Assembly (NCBI RefSeq): GCF_008180865.1 | Contig: NZ_VTEX01000001.1 | Coordinates: forward strand, 1,141,809 to 1,205,808 | Length of the DNA: 64,000 bases | Reading direction: 5' to 3' | Origin: Rossellomorea aquimaris | GTDB lineage: Bacteria; Bacillota; Bacilli; Bacillales; Bacillaceae_B | Part shown: positions 8,840 to 16,314 of the stretch, one piece after another | Layout of the letters: every line of letters starts with the position of its first letter | How positions within the stretch are numbered: position 1 is the stretch's first letter | The notes under the pieces: model-generated | What the model was told of the DNA's origin: nothing | The model's input: the letters and a program-made list of their open reading frames with translations, nothing else | The model's database searches: none | Program-made: the position numbers and the translations under genes

Positions 8840-9412
8840 TTACTTCACGTTCGATTCAACGTCTCCAGCCCAATCGCTCATACCTGGAACTACATTGATT
8901 ACATTAAGAAATCCTTTTTCAGCTAATAGTTGCGCCGCCATGTCGCTTCTGTTTCCTGTCCGGCATACTACATAAATATCCTTGTCTTTATTAAGTTCAT
9001 CCACTCGGGTTTCCAATTCTCCAAGTGGCATTGAAATCGAGCCTGGAATATGTTTGAATGCATATTCGGCCTTTTCACGGACATCCAGTACGACGATATT
9101 TTTATCGCCTAGTTTAGTAGACAATGTTTCATTATCTGTTACTGACTCATGTTTACGCTCTACCGTCTCTTCCCCACTTGATTTGCGGACAAAATGCTTC
9201 AGAACATCTCCTTCTTCAATGGTTCCGAGATAATCGTGCCCGGAACTTTTTGCCCACGCTTGAAGATCAGCCTTCGATCCTTTGTCTGTTGCCTGAACTT
9301 CAATCACTTGGCCAGCTTCCAGGTTATTCATGGCCTTCTTTGTTTTTACGATCGGCATTGGACAAGCTAATCCCTTTGCATCCAATACGAAGTTTGATTC
9401 AATCGTGTTCAT
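8840..9412 (-). CDS. TusA-rhodanese fusion sulfurtransferase (YrkF-like)
   Basis: A 190-aa protein starting at the ATG at 9410-9412, preceded by GGAGG at 8 bases; the frame stays open to a TTG at 9427 without a site. Residues 8-78 are a TusA domain with Cys17 in the CPMP motif. Residues 92-188 are a rhodanese domain with catalytic Cys150 in CRTGNRS. Such fusions move persulfide sulfur between carriers, as YrkF and the related staphylococcal CstA do. It sits between the DsrE-like and rhodanese-MBL genes. Confidence 0.9.
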   Translation of the reverse strand: MNTIESNFVLDAKGLACPMPIVKTKKAMNNLEAGQVIEVQATDKGSKADLQAWAKSSGHDYLGTIEEGDVLKHFVRKSSGEETVERKHESVTDNETLSTKLGDKNIVVLDVREKAEYAFKHIPGSISMPLGELETRVDELNKDKDIYVVCRTGNRSDMAAQLLAEKGFLNVINVVPGMSDWAGDVESNVK

Positions 9413-9461
9413 ATATAAAACCTCCAATTACCTCATAGGGTATATTCCGTTGCAAAAAAAA

Positions 9462-9941
9462 TTAGATGAATAGGTTCACATTACCATTTTCAGCATCCGC
9501 TAAATACGCAGCTACTCCAGCATACTCAATTTCTTCTAATAATTCGTCTTTGTGTAAACCTAATAAATCCATTGTCATGGTACATGCAACCAGTTTAATA
9601 TCCTGTTCTCTTGCCATCTCGATTAAATCAGTCAAAGGCATTGCATTATGCTTCTTCATGACACCTTTGATCATTTTAGGACCCATACCCATGAAATTCA
9701 TGTTTGATAACCCCAGTTTATCTGCGCCACGAGGCATCATGCCCCCAAACATTTTCTCCATAAATCCTTTTTTCACAGGAACCATTTCTTCTTTTCTTAA
9801 AGCATTCAGTCCCCAGAATGTATGGAAAATGGTTACGTCATGATCATAAGCCGCAGCTCCGTTCGCAATGATATATGCAGCCATCGCTTTATCATAATCT
9901 CCACTAAATAGAATAATATTGGTTGTTTTTCTTTCTGACAT
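9462..9941 (-). CDS. DsrE/DsrF-family sulfur carrier (YrkE-like)
   Basis: A 159-aa protein of the DsrE/F/peroxiredoxin-like fold. It has IILFSGDYDKAMAAYIIANG at the N-terminus and a conserved Cys120 in LVACTMTMDLLG near the end of the fold, the usual persulfide-carrying position. A Met/Gly-rich insert (residues 60-92) is typical of the YrkE subgroup. It is probably translated with the flanking TusA genes. Confidence 0.88.
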   Translation of the reverse strand: MSERKTTNIILFSGDYDKAMAAYIIANGAAAYDHDVTIFHTFWGLNALRKEEMVPVKKGFMEKMFGGMMPRGADKLGLSNMNFMGMGPKMIKGVMKKHNAMPLTDLIEMAREQDIKLVACTMTMDLLGLHKDELLEEIEYAGVAAYLADAENGNVNLFI

Positions 9942-9961
9942 TGTATCTCCTCCTATTTACT

Positions 9962-9985
9962 ATAAGGGGTATTGATCCCCTTAAA
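9962..9985 (-). promoter_or_regulatory. Weak CstR-like half-site and hairpin before the DsrE gene
   Basis: AAGGGGTAT (9964-9972) matches one operator half, but the other half is absent. AAGGGG also pairs with CCCCTT across seven bases, giving a small hairpin before the DsrE ribosome binding site. The function is uncertain. Confidence 0.3.
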
Positions 9986-9990
9986 AAAAT

Positions 9991-10218
9991 TTATCCTTTT
10001 TTGATCCAGAATGTAAATACATCATTTTCTTCACTTGATTCGAGCAATTCATGCCCAGTAGATTTAGCCCAGGCTGTCAGGTCACTTTTAGCACCTTTAT
10101 CCGTTGTTTGCACCTCTAAAATTTGACCAGCTTCAATTTCTTTTATTGCCTTTCGAGTTTTCACAATCGGCATCGGGCAGGCCAATCCTTTTGCATCTAG
10201 TACTTTATCTGCGTTCAT
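9991..10218 (-). CDS. TusA-family sulfurtransferase (YrkI-like)
   Basis: A 75-aa TusA protein with Cys14 in the LACPMP motif and the EVQTTDKGAKSDLTAW segment. I chose the ATG at 10216-10218 because GAGGAGG lies 7 bases upstream; a longer frame to 10257 would overlap the operator at 10250-10265. It is the first gene of the TusA-DsrE-TusA/rhodanese-MBL-TauE group and passes persulfide sulfur between partners. Confidence 0.9.
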   Translation of the reverse strand: MNADKVLDAKGLACPMPIVKTRKAIKEIEAGQILEVQTTDKGAKSDLTAWAKSTGHELLESSEENDVFTFWIKKG

Positions 10219-10249
10219 TAATAATTCCTCCTCAGAATGATTGGTTTTA

Positions 10250-10292
10250 ATACCCATAAGGGTATATTATATGATATAAAAAAAGATGTCAA
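10250..10292 (-). promoter_or_regulatory. Promoter with perfect CstR-like palindrome ahead of the TusA gene
   Basis: ATACCCATAAGGGTAT (10250-10265) is a perfect 6-4-6 palindrome. On the minus strand, -35 TTGACA (10287-10292) and -10 TATAAT (10266-10271) lie directly upstream with a 15-base spacer, so a bound repressor would cover the start point. Confidence 0.75.
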
Positions 10293-10301
10293 CTCTTTTT
10301 G

Positions 10302-10562
10302 TTATCGACTCTTAACTAATAAATTCACTGCTTCTTTTACAAGGGCTTCTGTATTTTCACCACTCTCTTGTGAATCCCTTACACATTCAACAAGGTTCAT
10401 ACTGACAATTAAGCCTACGGAACGGTCAAGAGCTGTTTTTGCTGCGGAGAGTTGTGTAATAACGTCTTTACAATCTTCCCCTTGCTCCATCATTCTTACG
10501 ATTCCACGGAGCTGCCCTTCAACACGTTTAATTCGATTCTTAACTTGTGAATTGTATTCCAT
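10302..10562 (-). CDS. cstR: CstR-type persulfide-sensing repressor (CsoR family)
   Basis: An 86-aa CsoR/RcnR-family protein starting at the ATG at 10560-10562 with AGGAGGTG upstream; the frame runs further 5' through the promoter and is not a better start. It has Cys31 and Cys60. At the position where copper-sensing CsoR has His (four before the second Cys) there is Asn56, so the copper site is incomplete. A C31/C60 pair without His is the pattern of staphylococcal CstR, which forms di- to tetrasulfide crosslinks with persulfides. Operators lie in its own promoter and in those of the neighbouring sulfur genes. Confidence 0.9.
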   Translation of the reverse strand: MEYNSQVKNRIKRVEGQLRGIVRMMEQGEDCKDVITQLSAAKTALDRSVGLIVSMNLVECVRDSQESGENTEALVKEAVNLLVKSR

Positions 10563-10605
10563 AAAGACACCTCCTGTTGGCTCGTTGTTTCCTGCTACAA
10601 TTAAA

Positions 10606-10634
10606 ATAATATACCCCAATAGGTATAATGTCAA
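10606..10634 (-). promoter_or_regulatory. Auto-regulated cstR promoter with operator in spacer
   Basis: On the minus strand, -35 TTGACA (10629-10634), a 17-base spacer and -10 TATTAT (10606-10611). ATACCCCAATAGGTAT (10611-10626) fills the spacer, an arrangement nearly identical to 2766-2794. Confidence 0.78.
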
Positions 10635-10670
10635 GAGATATTTCACCCTTTTCTTGAAATCAGCAAAATA

Positions 10671-10705
10671 AAAAAATGAGTACAATTCCCTTCATTGTAC
10701 TCATT
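10671..10705 (-). terminator. Intrinsic terminator of the M24 peptidase gene
   Basis: AATGAGTACAAT / ATTGTACTCATT is a 12-bp perfect stem followed on the minus strand by T7. It insulates the cstR promoter from upstream transcription. Confidence 0.88.
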
Positions 10706-10711
10706 CTTTCA

Positions 10712-11965
10712 TTATATTAAATAGAAGGCCATTTGCCTTTTGGCCATGTATTCCAATCGGTTCTGAATGAAGGCAACGGGCTCTTCCAGATAAATCGGCA
10801 CAATCTGATCCCATTCAGGAACGTATTGTTTAATATTGAATTCCATGGCATAGCATGTATTTGCTGTTAGAGGGAGGTCGCCCTTTATAGGGATGTCTCT
10901 TTGTTGATCATATAATCCCAATAAGGACCCTGCTTCATGGCAGTGGTTTCCTACGGGGTGAGAATAAAGCATCGCCTCTATCTCTTCATCTCTTGCCTTT
11001 TTCATTACTCGATGAAATACTTCATTGCCGTTTCTCCCCACTTTCATTTCTTCTGTAATGATATCTTCAAACCTCAAGGCTGTTTGTAACGCGGACTGAA
11101 GTCCTTCAGGAGCTTCTTCCTCACCTGGATAGAGAACGTATGCGAGTTGCTGGGTGTCTGTCGCTAAACCGAGATAACGAATCCCAAAATCCAAATGTAC
11201 AATATCTCCACATCGAATGATTTCCCCTTCTAATCGTTCCATCGCTGCCCCTTTTCTTTGTAAATCCACCGTGGGGTAAAATGACGTTTCCATTCCTAAA
11301 TCCAAGACGCATTGCCTTAACCAATCGACTACATCTTCTGTCGTTGTGATACCAGGATGGATCACCGCTCCGGATAAAGCTTCTGCCGCTATTTGCCTCG
11401 CAAGTTCCGCTATTGAAGGATAGGCTGTAAGTTCCTTGGATGACCTTATAGACAGCCAATCAACAATGATGTGTTGGGCAGACACAAATTTATGTGAGTA
11501 CTCATCAAGTAATATGTTTAAATGCTGGTAAAACGAATGACTTAAACCATCACTTACAGCAAACGTCGGGGAATAATTCAACGCAATTGTATCAGGGCAG
11601 TGAACTTCTACAAGACGCTTAAGGCACTCCCATTGATCACAATCTTCCGGTTTCCAGACACGTTCATAAAATGGCTCAAAGTTCGGATTAGGATGCAGTA
11701 CCCACCTTTTCAGTTGTTGATCTCCGTCAAGATAAAACACTAGAATCGTCAATCTCCCGGAACCGTCTATTGATGCCGGATAAAGACTTTTCAGAACAGG
11801 ATCTTCATTATACTCTCTCCCAGCAATAATCCACATATCAAGATTATGCTTTTTCATTAAGGAAGGTAAAAGGGTATTAAGTCGATGAAATAGCCATCGG
11901 TTCCGTGTTTCTTCTCTTTTCTTCAACGGAAGAATTCCCGGTAAATGTTTCATATCTCCACTCAT
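10712..11965 (-). CDS. M24 family metallopeptidase (Xaa-Pro aminopeptidase-like)
   Basis: A 417-aa protein starting at the ATG at 11963-11965, eight bases after GGGAG. The N-terminal half is a creatinase-like domain. The C-terminal pita-bread domain shows the metal ligands: Asp in HLDFGI, Asp in LATDTQQ, His in SHPVGNHCHEAG, Glu in AMEFN and Glu in LEEPVAF. These fit a two-metal peptidase that removes residues before proline. It is monocistronic, and the product is probably cytoplasmic, since I see no signal peptide. Confidence 0.87.
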   Translation of the reverse strand: MSGDMKHLPGILPLKKREETRNRWLFHRLNTLLPSLMKKHNLDMWIIAGREYNEDPVLKSLYPASIDGSGRLTILVFYLDGDQQLKRWVLHPNPNFEPFYERVWKPEDCDQWECLKRLVEVHCPDTIALNYSPTFAVSDGLSHSFYQHLNILLDEYSHKFVSAQHIIVDWLSIRSSKELTAYPSIAELARQIAAEALSGAVIHPGITTTEDVVDWLRQCVLDLGMETSFYPTVDLQRKGAAMERLEGEIIRCGDIVHLDFGIRYLGLATDTQQLAYVLYPGEEEAPEGLQSALQTALRFEDIITEEMKVGRNGNEVFHRVMKKARDEEIEAMLYSHPVGNHCHEAGSLLGLYDQQRDIPIKGDLPLTANTCYAMEFNIKQYVPEWDQIVPIYLEEPVAFIQNRLEYMAKRQMAFYLI

Positions 11966-12045
11966 GGGTATCACTCCCTTGTTTCATGAATTGATTTCAT
12001 TACATTTTCGACAAATAATGATTTTTTCCTCCTGAAAAATAAAAA

Positions 12046-12076
12046 TGACCATTGGATAAAATACCCCCAATGGTCA
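12046..12076 (-). terminator. Intrinsic terminator after the ArsA-like ATPase gene
   Basis: TGACCATTGG / CCAATGGTCA stem, 11-base loop, followed on the minus strand by TTTTTATTTTTC. It ends the CstA-RCC-ArsA transcript. Confidence 0.87.
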
Positions 12077-12100
12077 GCAGCTCCTATGTATTCTCTTTTG

Positions 12101-13060
12101 CTAAATGGTTCTTTCACCACTAATTACTTCTTTCTGTAGATAGTCTACAAACTCTTCAAGATGACGGGGTGAACAGATATCTTCTTCTAATAGAGGAATT
12201 CGATATAAGGTCTGGTTTGTAAACTTCTCTCTCATCAGCTTTAGGTATAATTTTTCCTGGTCCTTTCTTTTTTGCAGGAATTCTCCATCTGCCTGAATCG
12301 GGAGGATCTTATTTATGATCAGTCCCCCAATATTCAATCCGTGTTTAGACATCAATTCAATGGCTTTTTCTGTCTCCAGTATCGGGAGCCTTTCAGGAAC
12401 GAGTACAAAGATAAATCCTGTTCTTTTTTGATCCAGTAGAATCCCCCGTACTTTTGAAAACTTTTCACGACGCTTTTGCAGGACATCATAAATGGGGTCC
12501 TCTACCGGCTCGCCATCATTTAATAGCTGTGAATAGTTCTTGTTTGTTTTCTTCCGCCTATCTAGCATCCCGTCCATCCATACTCCCATGAGTTCAGGAA
12601 GGGATAAAAGTCGGATCGTGTGGCCTGTGGGCGCTGTGTCAAAAATGATCTTATCGAACTCATCTCCCTCCTCGAGAATGATGGAAACCATCCTGTCAAA
12701 TAATGCAGCTTCTTCTGCCCCGGGTGCCGAAGCTGCCATATCGATTTGACGGTGAACCTCATTGACCATCTTCGATTTAACCATTCCCTTTAAATTTCGT
12801 TTCACTCCGTTAATGTAATCATGTGTTTCAACCTCAGGGTTAATTTCTATACCCCATAGATTTTTGAGTAGAGGAGTTTTATCCCCCTTGATTTCCTGGT
12901 GAAAAATATCTCCCAGGTTGTGGGCGGGGTCTGTGGAGATGATTAGCGTCTTTTCTCCCATATTCGCAAACATTACGGCTAATGCAGAGGCAGACGTTGA
13001 TTTCCCTACTCCTCCTTTACCGCCTACAAATAGAATCGTCTGGTGTTGTAATTCATTCAT
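12101..13060 (-). CDS. ArsA/GET3-family ATPase
   Basis: A 319-aa single-domain ATPase of the ArsA/Get3 family. It has a deviant Walker A (GGKGGVGKST, about residues 13-22), the ISTDPAHNLGDIF switch, DTAPTGHTIRLL and the purine loop LVPERLPILETEKA. No CxxC zinc motif is visible, and there is no arsenite gene nearby. It starts 25 bases after a small RCC-tailed protein gene and lies downstream of cstA on the same strand. The context suggests a role tied to the CstA transporter or its small partner rather than arsenic export; this is inference. Confidence 0.85.
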   Translation of the reverse strand: MNELQHQTILFVGGKGGVGKSTSASALAVMFANMGEKTLIISTDPAHNLGDIFHQEIKGDKTPLLKNLWGIEINPEVETHDYINGVKRNLKGMVKSKMVNEVHRQIDMAASAPGAEEAALFDRMVSIILEEGDEFDKIIFDTAPTGHTIRLLSLPELMGVWMDGMLDRRKKTNKNYSQLLNDGEPVEDPIYDVLQKRREKFSKVRGILLDQKRTGFIFVLVPERLPILETEKAIELMSKHGLNIGGLIINKILPIQADGEFLQKRKDQEKLYLKLMREKFTNQTLYRIPLLEEDICSPRHLEEFVDYLQKEVISGERTI

Positions 13061-13084
13061 GTATGAATCCCCCCTCCCTATACT

Positions 13085-13354
13085 TCAACAACATCTGATT
13101 CCATCCAAGGGTGAGTGCTCCATTCCCATTCTCAAATGCCAATCGTGAAATTTCTCTATTATATATGGATAAAGTTCCAATGTGTAATAATAAACGGGAT
13201 TCGGCAGGCCAAGCATATCTGAATAGAGCAATAATAAGAATAAATCATCCTCATCTCTCAATTCCCTGGCGATTTCCGTTTTGTGAGGGAGGGAAATGAT
13301 TTCATCGTATAGCTGTATGATTCTTTTAAACTTTTCTTTCATAGACGAATCCAT
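13085..13354 (-). CDS. Small RCC-tailed protein next to CstA (cory-CC-star-like)
   Basis: An 89-aa soluble helical protein ending exactly in GIRCC. Enterobacterial YbdD/YjiX proteins, encoded directly after CstA/BtsT-type transporters, also end in RCC, so a shared terminal motif beside the same transporter family is notable. I recall Firmicutes families called cory-CC-star for this kind of tail; that name is from memory and unchecked. It is encoded between cstA and the ArsA-like ATPase on one strand. Function unknown; a small partner subunit of CstA is the natural guess. Confidence 0.75.
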   Translation of the reverse strand: MDSSMKEKFKRIIQLYDEIISLPHKTEIARELRDEDDLFLLLLYSDMLGLPNPVYYYTLELYPYIIEKFHDWHLRMGMEHSPLDGIRCC

Positions 13355-13441
13355 TCGTGCTCCCCTCCTTATTGTTGTGTCTGTAATGTGACTTGTTAAT
13401 TGCGATAAACTTGTTCCTCCTTTAAAAAGAAGTAGAAAGAG

Positions 13442-13470
13442 GGGGCAAAGGACCCGAGTCCCCCTTATCT
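13442..13470 (-). repeat. Hairpin between cstA and the RCC-protein gene
   Basis: GGGGG and CCCCC arms flank an AAAGGACCCGAGT core in the 125-base gap after the cstA stop. It is a possible processing site or partial terminator. The U-run on the minus strand is poor. Confidence 0.4.
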
Positions 13471-13479
13471 ATCTCATGA

Positions 13480-15222
13480 CTAAGCAGAGAACTGTGAAGG
13501 ATCATCTCCCTTTTTGGATAGGGAAGATGCCGCAGTTATTAAAATCCATAAAGTGAAAATGAGAATGATACTACCAAAGATAAAGAGCAGCATATTCCCT
13601 TCTGATTCTCCTACACCTGACCATTCAAACACGACTTGGTTAATCATCGCCCATAAGGTCATGAACATAAGGAATACCATTGGAATTAAGGTAGCGATAT
13701 AATTCCTTCCTTGACGCTTAAGCCAGATGGTAATCAGAAGTAAACTGATTCCAGCAAGCAATTGATTCGATGTACCAAAAAGCGGCCATAGAAGGTACCC
13801 ACCCGACCCGAATCCTTTAGGGCCTTGAGGTAATAAAGTTAAAGCTGCACTTGAAACAACGGCAATCGTCGTTGCAACATGAGCATTTGTTAAAGGATTT
13901 ACGTTGTACTCTTCTCCCAACTCCGCGATGATATAGCGCATCAGTCGAACAGAGGAGTCCAATGTTGTTGCAGCGAAGCTCACAATGATCACTGAAACAA
14001 TCGTAGCTGCGATATCAGCAGGAATTCCCACACCTGTTGCAAGTTGTCCGGCTCCTTGGATGAAGACACCAAGCCCAGCACCGCTTGCTGCAGCAAAACC
14101 GCTGTAAGTAGCTTGGAATTCTTCCACGTTCGGGAAAAATGTGATACATGCAATGATCGCTATCAATGCAAGTGCCCCTTCACCTACAGCTCCTAAATAC
14201 CCTACAAAGCGTGCATCCGTTTCTTTATCCAACTGTTTTGATGATGTGCCTGATGAAACCAATCCGTGAAATCCGGAAATGGCACCGCAGGCGATTGTGA
14301 TAAATAGTAACGGGAACCAGGAAACATCTGCAGCTCCGTTTGTCATTGGTGCGGTAATTTCAGGATTTGTAAACAAGAGTCCAAGATATAGCAACCCTAA
14401 CCCAACGATTAATTGATGGGAGTTGATATAATCACGTGGCTGTAATAGCTTCCAAACAGGTAGAGTTGAAGCTATGTATACATAAATCATCAGAATGATG
14501 ATCCACACCAGGAAAGCCATACTTGTTGAACTTAAGCCAAACAATGATGTGGCCTCTTGTCCACCAAAATAACGAACTAAATCAATTTGCAAAAAATCAA
14601 CACGGCTTGCAATGACAGCTGATGCATACATGACTGCCAATGCAACGATTGAAGGCAACAACATGCTGCCATTACGCTTATAAACCGAATACCCAATCCA
14701 AACTGCTAATGGAATCTGAATGAACACCGAGACGACACTAGCAGGGAAAGTAATGAACAGATTTGCAATAACCCAGGCAAATACTGCGTTCACCATCAAC
14801 ACAAGAATTAAAATAATAAATAGAAAAAGTACTTTTGCTCTTTTCCCTATTAACTTATTGGCTAATGAACCGACGGATTGTCCTTTGTTTCGAACTGAAA
14901 GAACCAAAGTTCCAAAATCATGCACCCCGGCTGCAAATACTGTTCCTAATATGACCCAAAGAAATGCTGGAAGCCATCCCCAGTAAACGGCGATTGCAGG
15001 TCCTACAATCGGAGCCGCCCCTGCTACAGAAGTAAAATGGTGACCCCACAGAACAAACTTATTCGTTGGGACGAAATCGACACCATCTTTGTATTGGTGT
15101 GCAGGCGTGACATAATTCGGATCCAGACGGTACACCCTCTCAGCAATAAGCTTGGAATAATATTTATACCCTAATAAAAAGACAAGCCCCCCTATTACAG
15201 CTAACCATATTCCACCCATCAA
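13480..15222 (-). CDS. cstA: Carbon starvation protein A (CstA-family peptide/pyruvate transporter)
   Basis: A 580-aa membrane protein with about 16 hydrophobic segments. Family hallmarks are GHHFTSVAGAAPIVGPAIAV near residues 60-79 and GFHGLVSSGTSSKQLDKE near the middle, followed by DARFVGYLGAVGEGALALIA. The family imports peptides or pyruvate when carbon is short. It is the first gene of a set that continues with the RCC-tailed protein and the ArsA-like ATPase. A cre-like box about 55 bases upstream of the start would fit catabolite repression. Confidence 0.93.
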   Translation of the reverse strand: MMGGIWLAVIGGLVFLLGYKYYSKLIAERVYRLDPNYVTPAHQYKDGVDFVPTNKFVLWGHHFTSVAGAAPIVGPAIAVYWGWLPAFLWVILGTVFAAGVHDFGTLVLSVRNKGQSVGSLANKLIGKRAKVLFLFIILILVLMVNAVFAWVIANLFITFPASVVSVFIQIPLAVWIGYSVYKRNGSMLLPSIVALAVMYASAVIASRVDFLQIDLVRYFGGQEATSLFGLSSTSMAFLVWIIILMIYVYIASTLPVWKLLQPRDYINSHQLIVGLGLLYLGLLFTNPEITAPMTNGAADVSWFPLLFITIACGAISGFHGLVSSGTSSKQLDKETDARFVGYLGAVGEGALALIAIIACITFFPNVEEFQATYSGFAAASGAGLGVFIQGAGQLATGVGIPADIAATIVSVIIVSFAATTLDSSVRLMRYIIAELGEEYNVNPLTNAHVATTIAVVSSAALTLLPQGPKGFGSGGYLLWPLFGTSNQLLAGISLLLITIWLKRQGRNYIATLIPMVFLMFMTLWAMINQVVFEWSGVGESEGNMLLFIFGSIILIFTLWILITAASSLSKKGDDPSQFSA

Positions 15223-15274
15223 ATTCCTCCTTCTTTTTTTAATTTGTACACATTTAAATATCTGAATTTTTAGA

Positions 15275-15289
15275 ATGTATACGCTTACT
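15275..15289 (-). promoter_or_regulatory. Possible CcpA cre site upstream of cstA
   Basis: ATGTATACGCTTACT matches the loose cre pattern WTGNAANCGNWNNCW at all but one constrained position. Its location in the cstA promoter region suits carbon repression. The call rests on pattern only. Confidence 0.35.
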
Positions 15290-15361
15290 ACATTTTACAT
15301 TGGGTTTTTATGGTTTTCAATGAGAACATTTACTCTTATTGGTCTTATAAACCAAATAAAA

Positions 15362-15388
15362 AGACAGATTCAATAATAGAATCTGCCT
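15362..15388 (-). terminator. Terminator of the Spo0M-like gene
   Basis: AGACAGATTC / GAATCTGCCT stem (one mismatch) followed on the minus strand by T5, just after the stop at 15394. Confidence 0.82.
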
Positions 15389-15393
15389 TAGAG

Positions 15394-15798
15394 TTAGACG
15401 ACGTATATGCTATCTTCGTCTGTCGGATCTACCGCTTGGGGTATGTCTACTGTGGTTCTTAAAATGGTTTTGTTAGCATCCGTTGTTTTGGGATGATCCG
15501 TAGATGTAGGAAATGTGAAAGAAATCCTCTTTTCTTCACCCGCACCAATTGTACCGATCTTATCAAGGATAATCGTGTCTAAATCTTTTTCATGATAAGA
15601 AAAGTCACTATCCTTTTTATCCTCCTCATATTTTTCAAGAAGCAATAAACGAATTTCATTAATAGGCTGATCGGCCATACCACCGATCAAAATGACTTCA
15701 CCTTCGATTGAATCTCCAGGAGAAATTTTCGTTTTGTGCACGATTGTATCTACTTTAACATGCCCTATCCCAATACTTGACAAAAACTGTTTAAACAT
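15394..15798 (-). CDS. Short Spo0M-like (arrestin-fold) protein
   Basis: A 134-aa protein that matches the N-terminal half of Spo0M: MFKQFLSSIGIGHVKVDTIV, then PGDSIEGEVILIGG and later ISFTFPTSTDHP. B. subtilis Spo0M is about twice this length with two arrestin-like beta-sandwich lobes, so only one lobe is present here. The frame ends cleanly in DEDSIYVV followed by a terminator, so it looks like a genuine short form rather than a fresh truncation. A role in sporulation control or stress is inferred from the family. Confidence 0.75.
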   Translation of the reverse strand: MFKQFLSSIGIGHVKVDTIVHKTKISPGDSIEGEVILIGGMADQPINEIRLLLLEKYEEDKKDSDFSYHEKDLDTIILDKIGTIGAGEEKRISFTFPTSTDHPKTTDANKTILRTTVDIPQAVDPTDEDSIYVV

Positions 15799-15926
15799 AT
15801 TTCAGCCACCTTTCCATGTCTAATTGTCTTTAACCTATCATGTACCCCTCTTATCCATCTATTCCTACATATTCTGCGGATTTTCCGCAAACAATATGAG
15901 AGAAACATTGGAAAGGAGTGAATAAA

Positions 15927-16256
15927 ATGAAAAAACTGGTTGTATCTATCTTAGCTGTATTCTTGATTAGCTTGAGTGTCGGTACATTTGCAGCAGCAGA
16001 AGGTGAACCACAAACGCCTAAGGTAAACCTTACTGAAGAACAAAAAGCCGAGCTTGCCAAATTGCATGAACAGATGTATTCAACAAAAAAAGAACTTGTG
16101 AACAAATATGTAGAATATGGCGTCTTCTCAAAAGAACAGGGAGATAACGTACTTAAAATGATGGAAGCTAAGTATCAAAAACTGAAAGATAATGACTACA
16201 TGATGAGATGGCATCCACATTCACACCATGGAAAAAAACTAGATCAAAAAGAGTAA
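15927..16256 (+). CDS. YckD-like DUF2680 secreted protein
   Basis: A 109-aa protein starting at the ATG at 15927, nine bases after AAAGGAG; an in-frame GTG three codons earlier overlaps that site. It has a Sec signal peptide (about residues 1-24, ending TFAAAEG) and a helical, charged body (LTEEQKAELAKLHEQMYSTK) that matches DUF2680/YckD. A His-rich stretch (WHPHSHHGKK) closes the protein and might bind metal. It is monocistronic and followed by a GC-rich hairpin. Confidence 0.82.
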   Translation: MKKLVVSILAVFLISLSVGTFAAAEGEPQTPKVNLTEEQKAELAKLHEQMYSTKKELVNKYVEYGVFSKEQGDNVLKMMEAKYQKLKDNDYMMRWHPHSHHGKKLDQKE

Positions 16257-16258
16257 GC

Positions 16259-16281
16259 GGAAGGGCTTTTTTGGCCCTTCC
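16259..16281 (+). terminator. Hairpin after the YckD-like gene
   Basis: GGAAGGGC / GCCCTTCC stem with a T-rich loop. Little T-run follows, so it is a weak terminator. Confidence 0.6.
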
Positions 16282-16314
16282 CTACTAAAATGATCAGAAT
16301 ATCCCCTCCAGTAA

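Noticed and set aside
10302..10562. Copper-sensing CsoR
   Set aside because: The His of the Cys-His-Cys copper site is replaced by Asn56, and the neighbouring genes are persulfide genes, not copA/copZ.
12101..13060. Arsenite export ATPase (ArsA)
   Set aside because: There is only one ATPase domain, no arsB, arsR or arsD nearby, and the neighbours are CstA-related; ArsA is used only as a family name.
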